From the NCBI GenBank assembly GCA_024305405.1, contig JAKNDB010000075.1, forward strand, positions 1,116,001-1,180,000: a DNA stretch of 64,000 nt. Direction: 5' to 3'. Origin of the DNA: Dirofilaria immitis. Taxonomy: Eukaryota > Nematoda > Chromadorea > Rhabditida > Onchocercidae. The position numbers and the translations under genes were made by a program. The notes beneath the pieces were generated by a model. It did no database searches, was not told where the DNA came from, and worked only from the letters and a program-made list of their open reading frames with translations. Shown here one piece after another: positions 13,748-41,715 of this stretch (its first letter is position 1; the number at the start of each line of letters is the position of its first letter).

Positions 13748-15814
13748 ATGGGGAAGATAATGAAACCCGGTAAAGTGGTGTTAGTATTGGGTGGACGTTT
13801 CGCTGGCCGAAAAGCAATCATTGTGAAAGCATATGATGAAGGATCGTCTGATCGTGCATATAGTCATGCGCTAATTGCTGGCATTGATAAATATCCATTA
13901 ATGGTTAGTTTATTTTAAATATTATGATTTTTAAAAGAAACCAAAAGACGGAAATACAGAATATAATATAGTTTGCATTTCTTTCATTTCATTAAATTTA
14001 TTTTGATACGCTAACATTAGTATTTCATCTTCTGTTTAATAATGTAGTTATGAAGATATATGTAAATTATTCCCTTTTCAGCATAATTTGCATAGTTTAT
14101 ATATGATTCTCTCAAATTTGAGCTATGTTATCAAGTCTTCCACGAAATTTGCCCTAATTTTGCACTCTACGAAAAAAAAATCAGTGATTAAAAAAAAGTT
14201 AGAAGGAAATGTATTTTAAAAAATGATTTTGCTTTAAATTTCTAATGAAAATTCATGTTCCTTAAATTAGTTCGAACGGTTCGAACGAGTCATGTAAATT
14301 CACTACTAAATATAGTTACACGATAACATTAGTTCCATCATACATTTCGATAATTGATATCTATATAATATAACAGTCATGTGAATGATGAGAAAGCTAT
14401 ACCTGAAAAGATCCATTAAATTTCCTTGTGGGAAAAGCTTTTAACTCTGACACATATCTGTTAGATCTTTTCGCAGCTTCCAATCAACTGCTTGTATAAT
14501 GATTTTAAGCAAAAGTGATTGATCTAACATTTACAGGTATATTACATTATTATAAAAGGATTTTAACTTTTACATTTTACTTGATCCAACTCTCAGACAA
14601 CTGTTAGATGAAATTTGCATGAAATAAAAGTTGCATAACTAGAAATTTAAACTGCTGGTTTTGTTAAGGCTTTCATTTGGAGAAATGTAAAGATTCTCAG
14701 CATATTTACTGGAATTTTCATAATCGTGTGTAAAATGTATGACATTAATTGTTATGATAATAAGTTTTCTCTGAAACGAAAAAATGATAATTTCAGGTAA
14801 CAAAACGAATGGGTAAGAAAAAAATTAAGAATAGAAGCAAATTGCGTCCATTTGTTGGCATAGCTAGCTACTCCAATTTGCTGCCCACTCGGTTCGTTTT
14901 GACTTTTATATGCAATTTTTATCATTTTTTGCCAAGTATCAAGAAATTAGGAATTCATAAAATAGAGATGAGATCGTTATGTATATAATAATTCTCATCT
15001 CTTGGCAAATTGGATAAATTTTTTCTACGGAGTTCTATATTTGATAATGTATTGATACTAGTATTTTATTTTAGTATTTAATAAAACTTTTCTAAAAACA
15101 AAGATTTGTCAAATTTGTTTCTCTTCTAGGCATTCATGTTAAGGCCTTTAGAATTCTGCAAATTGCTTTAAATCCTTTGATATTGTGCCAAAAAAATCCG
15201 GTTATAATCTAAATAGTAACGAGAGTATTCTTAACAATGTTGTTTCAGCTGTTTAGAAAAGATCAAGCTTATTTACAGAATTTATAAAGGCATTTTTGCG
15301 AATGATGAGCAAGTTCTGCCCGAAAAAGATCCTTTTTTATCATGTGGGCTAAGCTTTTTAACTCTGACGCATACCTCTTGGTCATGACTTGACATTTGAC
15401 ATGGCAGTTCTTTTGATTACCAAAAGTAAAAGAAATGAATTTTGAATTTTGTCTTTGACCTCTGTTTTGTGTAATGCTAGAAATTCAAATAGCTTTCAGC
15501 TTCTTGATGTATACAGCACATAGTTACAATTTTGCGGAAGGGTAAAAAGTGGGCAATAGTAAAAATCAATAAAAAATTTGTTTCGTAAAATAGTGTAATC
15601 GTTAAAAATATTGTTCACTTGCATGATTTGGTATACCGTTTAACTTGATTTTTAGGTATTCGGTCGATGTATTATTAGACAAGAATTTGGTCAACAAAGA
15701 TGTTTTAAAAGAGCCTGGAAAAAACGACGAGCACGAATGGAAGTAAAAACAAAATTTGAAGAACGGTACAAAACCGGCAAGAATAGATGGTTCTTCACTA
15801 AATTACGCTTTTAA
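13748..15814 (+). CDS. rpl-27: 60S ribosomal protein L27 (eL27)
   Basis: Three exons: 13748-13903, 14797-14891, 15656-15814. They give 136 aa, the usual eukaryotic length. The N-terminus [20 protein letters not shown] is the KOW-type start of eL27. [20 protein letters not shown] and the C-terminus [20 protein letters not shown] (frame-corrected) are near-invariant in the family. eL27 is a structural component of the large ribosomal subunit. One base is missing in TTTTAAAA at 15703-15710; uncorrected, the protein would stop 17 residues later and lose its conserved tail. Since eL27 is essential, this supports an assembly error. Both introns carry a C/D-box snoRNA, a common arrangement for ribosomal-protein host genes. 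Confidence 0.98.
14379..14455 (+). ncRNA. C/D-box snoRNA in rpl-27 intron 1 (18S rRNA guide, SNORD36-like)
   Basis: Box C ATGATGA at 14385-14391 and box D CTGA at 14447-14450, flanked by a terminal stem ATGTG (14379-14383) with CACAT (14451-14455). A possible D' box CTGA lies at 14403-14406. The antisense element just upstream of box D, AGCTTTTAACT, is complementary to the universal 18S segment AGTTAAAAAGCT except for one missing T in the T run. That fits the base losses seen elsewhere in this assembly. From memory this 18S segment contains the 2'-O-methylated A (human A668) guided by SNORD36. It is the paralogue of the copy in intron 2. The target assignment is inference. Confidence 0.8.
14964..15002 (+). 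other. Perfect 10-bp hairpin in rpl-27 intron 2
   Basis: AGAGATGAGA at 14964-14973 is exactly complementary to TCTCATCTCT at 14993-15002 across a 19-nt AT-rich loop. No function is assigned. It is too short for a typical microRNA precursor. Confidence 0.5.
15297..15371 (+). ncRNA. C/D-box snoRNA in rpl-27 intron 2 (18S rRNA guide, SNORD36-like)
   Basis: Box C ATGATGA at 15302-15308 and box D CTGA at 15364-15367, closed by the terminal stem TGCG (15297-15300) with CGCA (15368-15371). Relative to the intron 1 copy, T-A and G-C pairs in this stem have changed on both strands while pairing is kept. The guide upstream of box D, AAGCTTTTTAACT, pairs with 18S AGTTAAAAAGCT over about 12 nt. By the D-plus-five rule it would methylate the first A of the AAAAA run. 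A degenerate D' (CCGA) is present near 15320. The shared block GTGGG-N4-AAGCTTTT(T)AACTCTGAC shows it is a duplicate of the intron 1 snoRNA. Confidence 0.85.
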
Positions 15815-16273
15815 AAATATTTCATTATTTTGTTTGTTCCCTGCAAATATAAGAATGAAAATTTTTGTGGTGATGTAATCAAAACAGTCAATTTCTCAGA
15901 TAACGAAAGAAAGATGCTGATGATTATTTTGTAATCAATGTTCTTATAAAAATGTGACATCATCAGCTTACTCGCTTTATGTACTCACTCATTCACATGA
16001 GAACCGTACTTGAATAGCAATATTACATGCATCATCACTTTTTGAAATACTCCATGTTCGTGTTAGGAGATTGTTGATTTATTGATATAAAATATAAAAA
16101 AGCATCAACAAGATTATGCATTTACATGGAAATTCATGGGGATGCAGTGTTGTCATTAGTGTAGTCATTTATGCTCCAACGATTTGTTAGTAAATATATC
16201 ACCGAAAAATATGAGTGTCCGGTTTACTTACGTAATTTTCGATTTTCGTATATTCTAATAGCTTTGAATTTTT

Positions 16274-16481
16274 ATGGCTGAGATTGAAAAGCCGGAACTA
16301 GGGCAACTTCCTCAACACTTTTATTGGAGCAATTAGTCCCATTTGTAACTGATAGTGGAAATATTTTTCCTTCACTAGATATCCTGCTTTTTCTGAATGA
16401 TCTGAAAAAAAATCGATGGTTGTGGAAGTTATTGTCAATAACATCAAATTTCTTCGTTGCGAAAAGAAATCCACTGCATAA
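16274..16481 (+). CDS. Possible small gene or exon, unrecognised
   Basis: A start codon at 16274 lies just after TCTAATAG, acceptor-like, and opens MAEIEKPELGQLPQHF. The frame stops soon, but adding one T to the T4 run near 16319 continues as LLEQLVPFVTDSGNIFPSLD. Adding one A to the A8 run near 16403 gives LKKKSMVVEVIVNNIKFLRC and a stop at 16479-16481. With both additions the length is 70 codons. The same kind of correction is needed in every proven gene here, which is why I list it. No homologue comes to mind, and it may be a remnant or chance. Confidence 0.3.
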
Positions 16482-17226
16482 GTACAATTTTTTGTTTTAT
16501 TCATCTACGATATATCCGAATCTTCATAATCTAAGCATATTGTAACTTACATTATTTCAATAACTATCCTTAATAGTTTTCACTTTGTATTGTGAGACTT
16601 TAAACACGAACCGAGCTCGACATTGTTTAACTTACAGTTCGGACGAGATATGCTTTCAATGTGATATGATTGTAGATATAATCAAACAAGAAAATATACA
16701 TCAAATTACCATTTCAAACACATTTCCTATCCATGTTTTTGGATTCCTATCATCGCGGGTTTATTACATTTATATTGCATTGTTTGTTGTCCTAGTGATG
16801 CAGGACGTTCTAAAATTTCATTTCAAGCTATAGAATCCGAAATTTTGGCTTTTATCATGGAGTATATCACGTCTTTTTAAAGTTCATCATTTCTAAATTC
16901 CAAGTTGTAGTTAACCTTTTTATTATTTTTATTTTTAGGATTTTTATGGAAGAGTTGAAATTGTCTTCCATAGATATTGTTTGGTATCTCGAAGATTCTG
17001 TGCTAAAATTAGATTATTCAAAAAGTCTTATCATAGATCATATTGATCTAAAACAATACTCTTTTATTTGAAGGAAAAATTCTCACTTAACATTGCCATT
17101 CTCTATCACTGATTAATAAACTATCTAATATTGGCATCACCGAAAAGTAAAATAACTAAGAAGGATTCATGTAATTGAGAAAAGATTATATTGACTGATT
17201 ACTATCTGTCTGGTTTGTTTATTCTA

Positions 17227-17560
17227 TCACAAAAACATGCATGAATGATTAGCTTGATTTTTAAGTCTGTATGTATCGAATGTTTTTATTGGTAGTAATA
17301 CGCCAACCTGGTAGCGATCATTCGCTCTATCATTTTTTGAAGTGTTGTTGTTCCACCAGCAACTATATATATATACGGATTCTGTGATATCAAATGAATG
17401 ATCAGTCAGAAATTTGTCAATATCATCAAGAATCAGCTTCGTCATTTTATGAAATGACTCTTCTCGGAATCGCAGTCCGCCTTCACCGATGTACATGATC
17501 GCTGCTTGAACAGCGACTTACCAAAAATGTCAAGGGCGGATGCTACCTATATATATATGA
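17227..17560 (-). CDS. Unassigned coding-like segment
   Basis: On the minus strand an open stretch has protein-like composition (GEGGLRFREESFHKMTKLIL, then DDIDKFLTDHSFDITESV). It is preceded in another frame by VASALDIFGKSLFKQ directly after an ATATAG acceptor. The two halves do not join without an indel. No family is recognised. It could be an exon of a small gene, a decayed gene or chance. Parts resemble 18740-19000, which hints at an old duplication. Confidence 0.25.
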
Positions 17561-18746
17561 AGAACTGTTTTCGATCAATTATCATTACAAAATCAATCCT
17601 ATCATTAATTTTGAAAACACCTACATTAAACAGTCATCTAAAATTATAACAATAATAGAATGCCATTTGAAAAAAATTGCAATATTTTTGGCTTGCTTCA
17701 AGTATTCTCAAAAAATGAAAAAATCAAAAACGAACACAATTAACGATATGATATTTTTGAACATAGAAATTTTAACAAGATATTTATAGATTATCGATTA
17801 AGATTACCGTAGATGATATTAAATATCCGGATAGCATTATTATTTGTAAGATTCAGGATTAGATGTTAACTTCTTCTTCTTATACATTATGCGAAATAAT
17901 TGAAGATATTTCGTGAAGCTTTGAAAAAAAAAAATAAAACAATTAGTCAAGATTTATATCTCGAACTAACAATCTTTCATATATCAGAGTATGATAATAC
18001 TCTAGTAGTATGATAATATAATACTAATTATTTTCTATGAATAATAGCTTATTTAATGGATTTAATAATTTAGCATATTTTTATTTATTTATTTTTAATT
18101 TTGAAAATTTCTCTCTATATGACGAATATATCAGAATATGAATGATAATACTAATTATTCAAGTATAAATATGAATTGAGATTTCCAAACTAAGATATTG
18201 CAAAATTTAAAATTAATTCATTATCAAATTCGCCATACATTCTTATTGAAGTTTAAATTCTCTTATAATAAAAATTATGTACACAAGTAGTAGGAATTAA
18301 TTAATTGTTATATTAGCAATACAACAACAACAATTGGGGGAAAAAAAGATACAAAAATCTACTGATGTTACTATCTATCCATTCCATCTGTAAAGTATTA
18401 AAATATATATTTTTATTATCCTTTTTTTTTGAATCTGAATCTGTCGCCAGAATATCCACACGAAGTAAGTACAACATTAAGCCATCATTAATTAAATACA
18501 TGAATGAATTATAAATTATTATTGAATAATTATTCAATGATTCGGTGTACAAAGCTTAGATACCATTTTCGTCCTTCTTCATCATCAATAATATAACATA
18601 ATGGGAATTTTAAAAAGAAAGAATTAAGTAAATTGAAATTACCCAAATGAATGCAAATAAAAAAACAATATTGTAGAATCAATGTGTATTATCATCACAT
18701 TGAAAGTGTATATTTGTAATATATCTTTTCTTTATCTTGCTAATCA

Positions 18747-19230
18747 TCACTGATTAGCAATCTGTCTAATGTTGTCAGAGCTGAATAGTAAAATTGAAGG
18801 AAATGATACGGCAGTAGAAATCCTACTTGATGCTACCTGTCTGGTTTGCTTGTTCGATTTTGTTGAATGATTGGTCTGAATGTTAAGTTTGTTCGTTCGT
18901 TTGTTTCTATTGGTAACAACGGGTGGGGGTCGAAGCGAGTGCTGATCCCACGGTCCCGATATTTTTGCGAGTCGTTGTGCTAACAGTGACAATATCGATC
19001 GAGACAAATCTCAACTAAAATGAAAAGGTCTAACATGCGATCAATTCATAACAAAAATGATTATCATTCATTCGTTCATTACAGAATCAATTCGAAAAAG
19101 CAAAAGTTTTCGACAACAAAGTGTTATAGTTGCAACAACACCTGAGATTTCCAAGCTGCTTCTGATCCATGTACTAACCAGGCTCAGTGTTGCTTAATTT
19201 GATAGATTCAATGAGATGTGGTACTTTCAA
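18747..19230 (-). CDS. Unassigned coding-like segment, possible duplicate of 17.1-17.5 kb
   Basis: Less AT-rich than its neighbours. On the minus strand MDQKQLGNL near 19172-19145 runs into a GTGTTG donor-like site, and TTTTAG near 19016 is followed by an open frame with LLAQRLAKISGPWDQHSLRP. Phases do not close and no family is recognised. A block with CTGTCTGGTTTG, a Ser/Asn-like AT stretch and CTATTGGTA is shared in the same order with 17205-17300. I cannot say whether this is coding. Confidence 0.2.
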
Positions 19231-22200
19231 CATGATATGATCGTAAATACAATTAACTACAAAAATATATACATCACAAGTACAATTCTTACTGCATGCA
19301 AATTATTATTGTACCATTTACTACTACTTATTTATATCCAGATCATTTATTGTCCTACTGATTATGTAATATTTTGATTTATTCAAAACGATGCATTGTA
19401 CATTTCAATCTTCAAAATTTATTAATTTTATTTTACACAACTATCTCTAATAGTAATTGTTCCTACTTTATATGACAACGTATAATTTAAAATTATTACT
19501 TTTGATTACATTTTTATTTCATTAATTTTATTTTCAGTAAAATTTTTGTGCAATCAACAATTAACATTTTGATAATTAAATTACTTTTGTGATGCTATCT
19601 TCTTCAACAAGTTCATATGAAATTCGATTTTATCATAGCCGTTTATGCAAAATATAATAATCATATATTATAGTAATAATAATAATAAAATCAAAGTGAC
19701 AAAAAAAGTTTTTTTTTTTTGTCCAAAATAAGGAGAAAAATATGGAGAACACGCAAACTGATATAAATTGTGAATTTGCAGCATAGAAGAAAAATTGGAA
19801 AAAAAAATTTTTTTGACAACAGAGCTTAGTAATATGCAACGAAAATAATATGTATGAACAGAAATAAAAAAATTTTTTTATCAGTGGCATATGGAATATC
19901 ACCACAACTGATCAAATAAATAGGAATAAAGCGATGATTAAAAATAATTGGGATTCTATAAAGACTTCAGGTAATGTTACAAATATCTCGTGAAGGAATC
20001 AAATCTGGAAGTTGAATTTAAAGAAATCCCACGGACATTTTCATCTTTCCATTAGAAATGTTTTTTTTTTCAATTTTCTTACTTACTCTATTCAGATTTC
20101 TGTCTAAGATCCTAAAATCAATACAATTCTAATTAACGAAAGTTCCAAAAAAAAAAAAAAAAAAGAAAACAAATTAGAATTATGCAAAAAAAAAAAACTC
20201 TCTTCGGAAAAAACAAGCCGAGATTTTCCCAAACTTTTAAAATTTTAACGTTGCAACTGAAAAAAATATTCACACATAAGTTCTATAGTAGTATCGTCAA
20301 AATTTAAAAACATTTACGGCCAAAAAAAAAAAAAAAAAAGGGAGGAAACGATGAAATGGCACGTGAGCGAATGAATAATCATCAAATAATAAATTTCAGA
20401 AAAAAATTTTTTTTTTTCTCAAAAATTAAACAGAAAATGCATAATAAAAGAACAATACCATAACATATGCGATAAGATAAATGAAGAAAGAAAAAAATAT
20501 GATTAAAAAGAAAACAACAAAATAAATAATATTTTTTTTTTTTTTTTATGAAACAGATCGCTGTGATAATACCAATGATTGCAAAATTAATTAGTTAACT
20601 ATAAATATAATTTTGTGGACAAATTATGCTATTAGTTAACTGTTGAGATAAGAAAAAAAAAAAAAAGGAAATAGGAAGAAAAACGAGAAATAAAAATAAA
20701 ATATGGAATAAATCGATTGAAAATTAAAAAAAAAAAGGGAAAAGTAAAAATTTCTAATTTTGATTGAAATTTTCTTTCGAAAAAAATTTCGAAAAAAGAT
20801 AATTAATTTTCATAGGTAAAAATTTTTATACCTTTTTATTTGATAAGAAAAATGCCTAATGTATTGTTGAAAAAAAAATCATTCCATGAAAAAGTATAAT
20901 ATATATACAGATATATTTATGATGACAAATTGCACCTAAATATAATATGAAAAATGAAAAAGAAAATTTTTAGAAAGAAAAGTATGCGATGTAATAATAG
21001 CGCCTATGTTGTCAATATATTACCAAATAATATCAACCATATATCATATCATATCATATCAAAATAGTGAAATAAAATAAATGAAACAAATGAAAGAAAA
21101 GAAATTAATTAATAATAATAATAATAATAATAATAGAAAATTGAAATATATATTTGTGAGCAGTGAGCAAAAATATTGCCTTTTCTCTTTTCACTATTTG
21201 AATAAAGCAATAAATTTTGATAGAAAAATCTTTTTTTTTCTCATTTCCTAACGTTTTTCATTTCTTGCCTCTTTTTTTTTTATTTTTAATCTAATTTTCG
21301 CTTTCTTTCTTTTTCTATAGTCAAAAATTTTTATTAGAAAAATCAATCCTAATTTTTTATATGCAAAATGATTTGTTACCATTTATACCATAAATTTTTG
21401 ACTGATAACAATGCAATGTATCCAAAATTCTGAAAAAGTTCCATCGATTACATACGCCCATATCGTATGATAATGAATTAATATTTTCGAACACTTCATT
21501 GTCGTCTTATAAAATCAAAATTTTGGCAGGATTCTGCAGAAAGAAAAATGAAATATTTTTCTTTCTTCACAAAAGCAAAGTTACAAGAACAGATGAAAAC
21601 AATATCAATATTTGTTGATTCTATGTGAAAAATTCGCTTTCCGATGCGACTTTTAGACTTCTTCCGGTGGTGAAACATCGAAAATTTTGAAATGTTTAAA
21701 TTGGATCAAGAAATTGTAAAAATTTGTTTGTTGATCAGAAATTGTTGGAAAAAAATCGTTTTTCAAAAATAGAAATGCAAAATGTAGTGAAGATAGGAAG
21801 GAAATAAAGCAGTGTTTTTCTCTATCAAAAATTCAAAATATTTTTCATGCATTAAATTAATCAATTATTAATATGTATGAAGACTTAATCAATTATCAAT
21901 TATTCGTATAACCGATTAATTGAAAACAGAAAACAAAAAATCGGAACAAATATCAGTAAGTTGAACGGCAGCAGGATAACAAGAATAAATGATAATTAAT
22001 CAGTCAATTCACAGATAAATAACGATTGATAAGGAGATGCATTAATGGATCATTATCATTATCGTTATTATTATCAGGATCAATCGATTCAATTCTATCA
22101 ATTTAGAATGCAGCCACAAACGCATCTCACGAAATAAGCAAACATATATCTTTCCACATCTCGCCATAGGTATGACACTACTGATAATGATGATCACGAC

Positions 22201-23577
22201 AACGAGGCGATAATGATTACATGCAAAGAACTGAATTAAAATATCAAAAATCCTGTCTCTCTTTTTCGATTACGAATTGTTTTTCTGTAAAATCAGAGCT
22301 CAAATTTGCGATCTGTTTCATTCCCTATTGAAATATTGTTTTCAATTCATTGTTTTTAACTAAACAACAAACTAAATTTTCATCTCTTTATAAAACCAAA
22401 TATTTCACCGGGAACAAAAATCAATATTTAAAAAAAGGACTAGATAAATTTTCCAATATATATTAAAGCCAAGCACAATTTAGATGAAATGTACTATGAA
22501 TTTCAAAATAAAAATAAAGAAAAATTTCTCCGCGGATATAATGATTATTTCATCTGGATCCTGACATACTAAAACTAAGCCAGTATGATATTACATTACA
22601 GGACATAAAAAAATGAATCCTTATAGGGATACGTCATAAATTTTAAAACTATTTTTCCTATATGAATTCGATCAAAAATTAATTTCTTTGCGTAAGATCA
22701 AAAATTAATTCGCTCATTCCTATTCTCACTCTTATCGCAAATAATTGACTTTGAATCGTATCAGAAAGATGAAGCGTTGGAAATTTAGAAATAATTTCAA
22801 TTACAAAATTTCAAAATTTCAATATAATTTAATAATCATATTCCGAATTGTTTAAAAAATTTGGTTTTACAGCGATGAATTGAGATACTGGAAGAAAATT
22901 AAATTAATATCATTTCCATTCAAAGCGTATAAAATGGAAGAATGCTGCATGTATTTCCCGTGAAAAAGGAAAACAGGGGAAGGGAAAACAAATAACGAAC
23001 GAAATGAATATTTGAACAAACCAAAATATGTTCATGTCATGATAACGTTTACTGAACGTTAAGAACCGTTAATGACCCGTTATCACAGATATGCAAAAGG
23101 TGACAAATATACTAAACATACCGTATCAAACAGTCCGACTAATTGGATCATGCTACACTGTGTGTCTTTCGTCTCTCACTGTCGAATTTAGGAAAATCCA
23201 ACAAATCACACTACGAGCCAACAATACACCTTTTGTTTTCTTTTAAAAAGAAAAAAACAGCAATACCCAATAACATTAGTTATAACAGTAGCTGTGATAA
23301 CAGTGATAGTTGGAGTAGTATTGTAGCAGAAGTTACGGTAGCATTAGTCTTATCGCAGAAGCATCGGTAATAGTTGTTGCAGTAGTAGAAGCAGTAGATT
23401 TAGTAATTGTAACAGAAGCAAGTATATCAAGCTGGAACGTAATCGCAGTGAATATTTGAAAAGGCATTTGTTACACGCGCACATCTAAGAAATATACTTC
23501 ATAAAAAGAGATGATGACGATAGTAGTGATGATAACGATAACGATGATGATCGTAACAAAAACTATCGTTCATGGCG

Positions 23578-39049
<15,472 letters not shown>

Positions 39050-40739
39050 CGGGGCCGTTTTGGCTGCCCGTAAAATGAACAGTTTTGCCGGTTTTGCGTA
39101 ATCGTCGCGTGAAATACCGAGTACCACGTACGTATTACAGTGACGCGCACTCAGCAAGTTGCCAATCAGCAAAATAGTAAAATTATTAGTGAAATTAATG
39201 CAATGGCAAAATCGCAGCAAAAGTGAAGCAAATAGCAGCGGAAAACGGAATAGCGAGAAAAAATAGCGCAAATAGCAAAACAGTAAATCGATAGCTTAAA
39301 AACGAAATATTTTCATTGATTAGGAAGTTTTAATTTGTTCAAATTTTAATTTGAATAATTTTATAATACGATAGAAAAGTCAAGTTTCTACATACCAAAT
39401 ATTAATGAATTCTCGACATTCATCGAGAAAAAAAAACCTTAATATCCAAAACATCATAGATAACAATAAAATTTATCCATCGTTTTTCCATTCTGATTGC
39501 TTTCTAATGTAAAATTTGGGAAAAATTTTACATAATCGAAAAATTAAGAAAAACAATTTCTTATTGGCATAACAAACTACAACATGGCTAGATAAATTAT
39601 GCAAAATAAATTTTTGCTATCTGAATTTTATTGTTCATCGTTATCTAAAATATACTTACGGCATTGCAATATTTTATCGAAAATCTTAATAATTTACAAA
39701 ATTTGAAAAGTTTTTCTCATTTGCGTTATGAAATTGAAATTTAAAATTTGATTTCTTCCTCAAAACGAAATATTATTCTATTCACTCTCATTATCAGTTA
39801 AACGATAAATAAATGAAATCTACAAACCAAATCAGCGCATAATAGCAAAATCAAGCTTTTAATTGTTGCAACAGTTTATCGGAATTTCGCTAAAATCCGT
39901 TAAAACGAATGACGGCCCGACAGTCCACATCCAAGAAGACAAGGGAAGATATCAATAAATTCACAATCACACACTGTGCCTCTCTATTAATCGTGAACCT
40001 GAAGAATAAAATTAAACACAATTAAACCTTAATTACTGAAAATGAACAATACGATATCAGTATAATTATCAATATTATCAAAAACGATATTCCCATTTTT
40101 GTAGCGACATGAAAAAAAAACAATGTTCTATATTATAATGATAAAAATGATAGTACTATGCAAATCATTTTACGATAACCATAGTGAATATTTAGGATAT
40201 GAAATGTACAATACTGTAAAACGTAGAATTAAAAGTTCGATAAAATATTTTCAACATTCGCCAGAAATAATCAATGATTCCGAATAATCGTTGATATAAT
40301 TCGAAATAATTCATTCAGTGTTTTTCAAAGCATAAACGAAGTTTACAATGAAAAATTACAAAAAAATATCACGTGAGCCTGCACAAATTTTCAACGTGAA
40401 CGAATTAATCAATTCATTCAGATGAGGGAAAGTAACGATATTACACGCATATAAGTAATATTCTATATTTAAGAATAATGAAAAACGTGATTGTTACACG
40501 TGAACGAATCAATCATTTCGATAAGAAACACTAACCGTAAGTACTAAACGCATACGTAAACAGCATTCCATATGTAAGAATAATGAAAAACGTGATCGTT
40601 AGACGTGAATATAAACAAACATTGGAAATATATATAAAACAAGGAGAAAACACAAAATAAAATGAAAAAATACGCTGAATTTTATCGATATTGAAAAATG
40701 GAAATAGTGCGGTCCAATTTACACCTACACCTACATAGA

Positions 40740-40889
40740 CCGACATAAACACAGATATACACACACACCACATACATACATACACACATACACACACACA
40801 CGCATACACACATCACATACATACACACATACATACATACACACACATACGCACGCTAACATGCATACATACATGTGCGCGCGTATACA

Positions 40890-40922
<33 letters not shown>
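40740..40922 (+). repeat. ACAC/ACAT microsatellite array upstream of egl-30
   Basis: Mixed CACA and ACAT units, ending in a pure ACAT run around 40887-40918. Similar arrays in the same orientation lie at about 41343-41450 and 42403-42520. Confidence 0.9.
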
Positions 40923-40923
<1 letters not shown>

Positions 40924-41062
40924 AATATACACATAAAAACACAAGAATTGTCTTCCTGAACTTATGTCGTCTTCTTGTTAGTCAAAAATGTCGGCGACGG
41001 CGACAACAACGACGCCGACAACAACGACGTCGATGAACAAGCATTGATAGAAAAATTGATGT

Positions 41063-41134
41063 ATTATGTGTATGTGTGTATGTGTGTGCGTGTGTGTGTA
41101 TGTATGTGTGTATATGCGTCTGTGTGTATGTGAG
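41063..41134 (+). repeat. TGTG/TATG microsatellite, inverted relative to its neighbours
   Basis: TGTGTATG-type units, the reverse complement of the CACA/ACAT arrays at 40740-40922 and 41343-41450. A transcript or single strand across the region could fold with either neighbour. Confidence 0.9.
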
Positions 41135-41342
41135 ACAATAGCAAAAGTAAGGGAAGAGAAGGGATAAGGCACTGTCGAGAATAGATTGGGAAAAGCCTTA
41201 AAAAGAGAGGACAAATATGACACGACGGGTGGGACACGTGGCCTACTGGCAAGTGCCCGTCCTCTCCGTAACATCAACCGAACGTCCAAAATCTTCCATA
41301 CACTTCCTTTTCGTATCTTCCAGAAAGATCACTCTAAAGACA

Positions 41343-41450
41343 AACATACATACACATACATATACATACACACACACACACATACATACATACACATACG
41401 CACATACATACATACACACATACACGCACATATACATAAACTAATGTATA
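41343..41450 (+). repeat. ACAT/ACAC microsatellite array
   Basis: Same unit types and orientation as the array at 40740-40922, followed by TA-rich sequence and a GCAT palindromic tract (41590-41614). Confidence 0.9.
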
Positions 41451-41715
41451 TATATACATAAATATACATAAGTATATATATATGCATAACATATTATATA
41501 TATAGTATAAATATATATATAAATAGGAAAAGGTATGTATGTCTGCAGAATTTTACTTCATCTCTCTTGCAAGTAAACTCTTAGGGAAATGCATGCATGC
41601 ATGCATGCATGCATGTATATCTGGCATGCTGAAAATTAGGCTTGAAGCAGATATCAACGAAATTCATTGAAACTTGTTGTCAAATTACGAAGAAAATCTT
41701 GCAGACAACAAACTT

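Larger units (their letters stand above)
15815..23577. other. Gene-poor convergent region between rpl-27 and egl-30 3' ends
   Basis: About 7.8 kb between two genes that end towards each other. Besides weak coding-like fragments (separate entries) it holds A and T runs, AAT-type triplet repeats near 21110-21136, and near 23500-23560 a GATGAT/GATAAC-rich stretch just beyond the egl-30 stop that is probably its 3' UTR. No known gene family was recognised. Confidence 0.5.
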
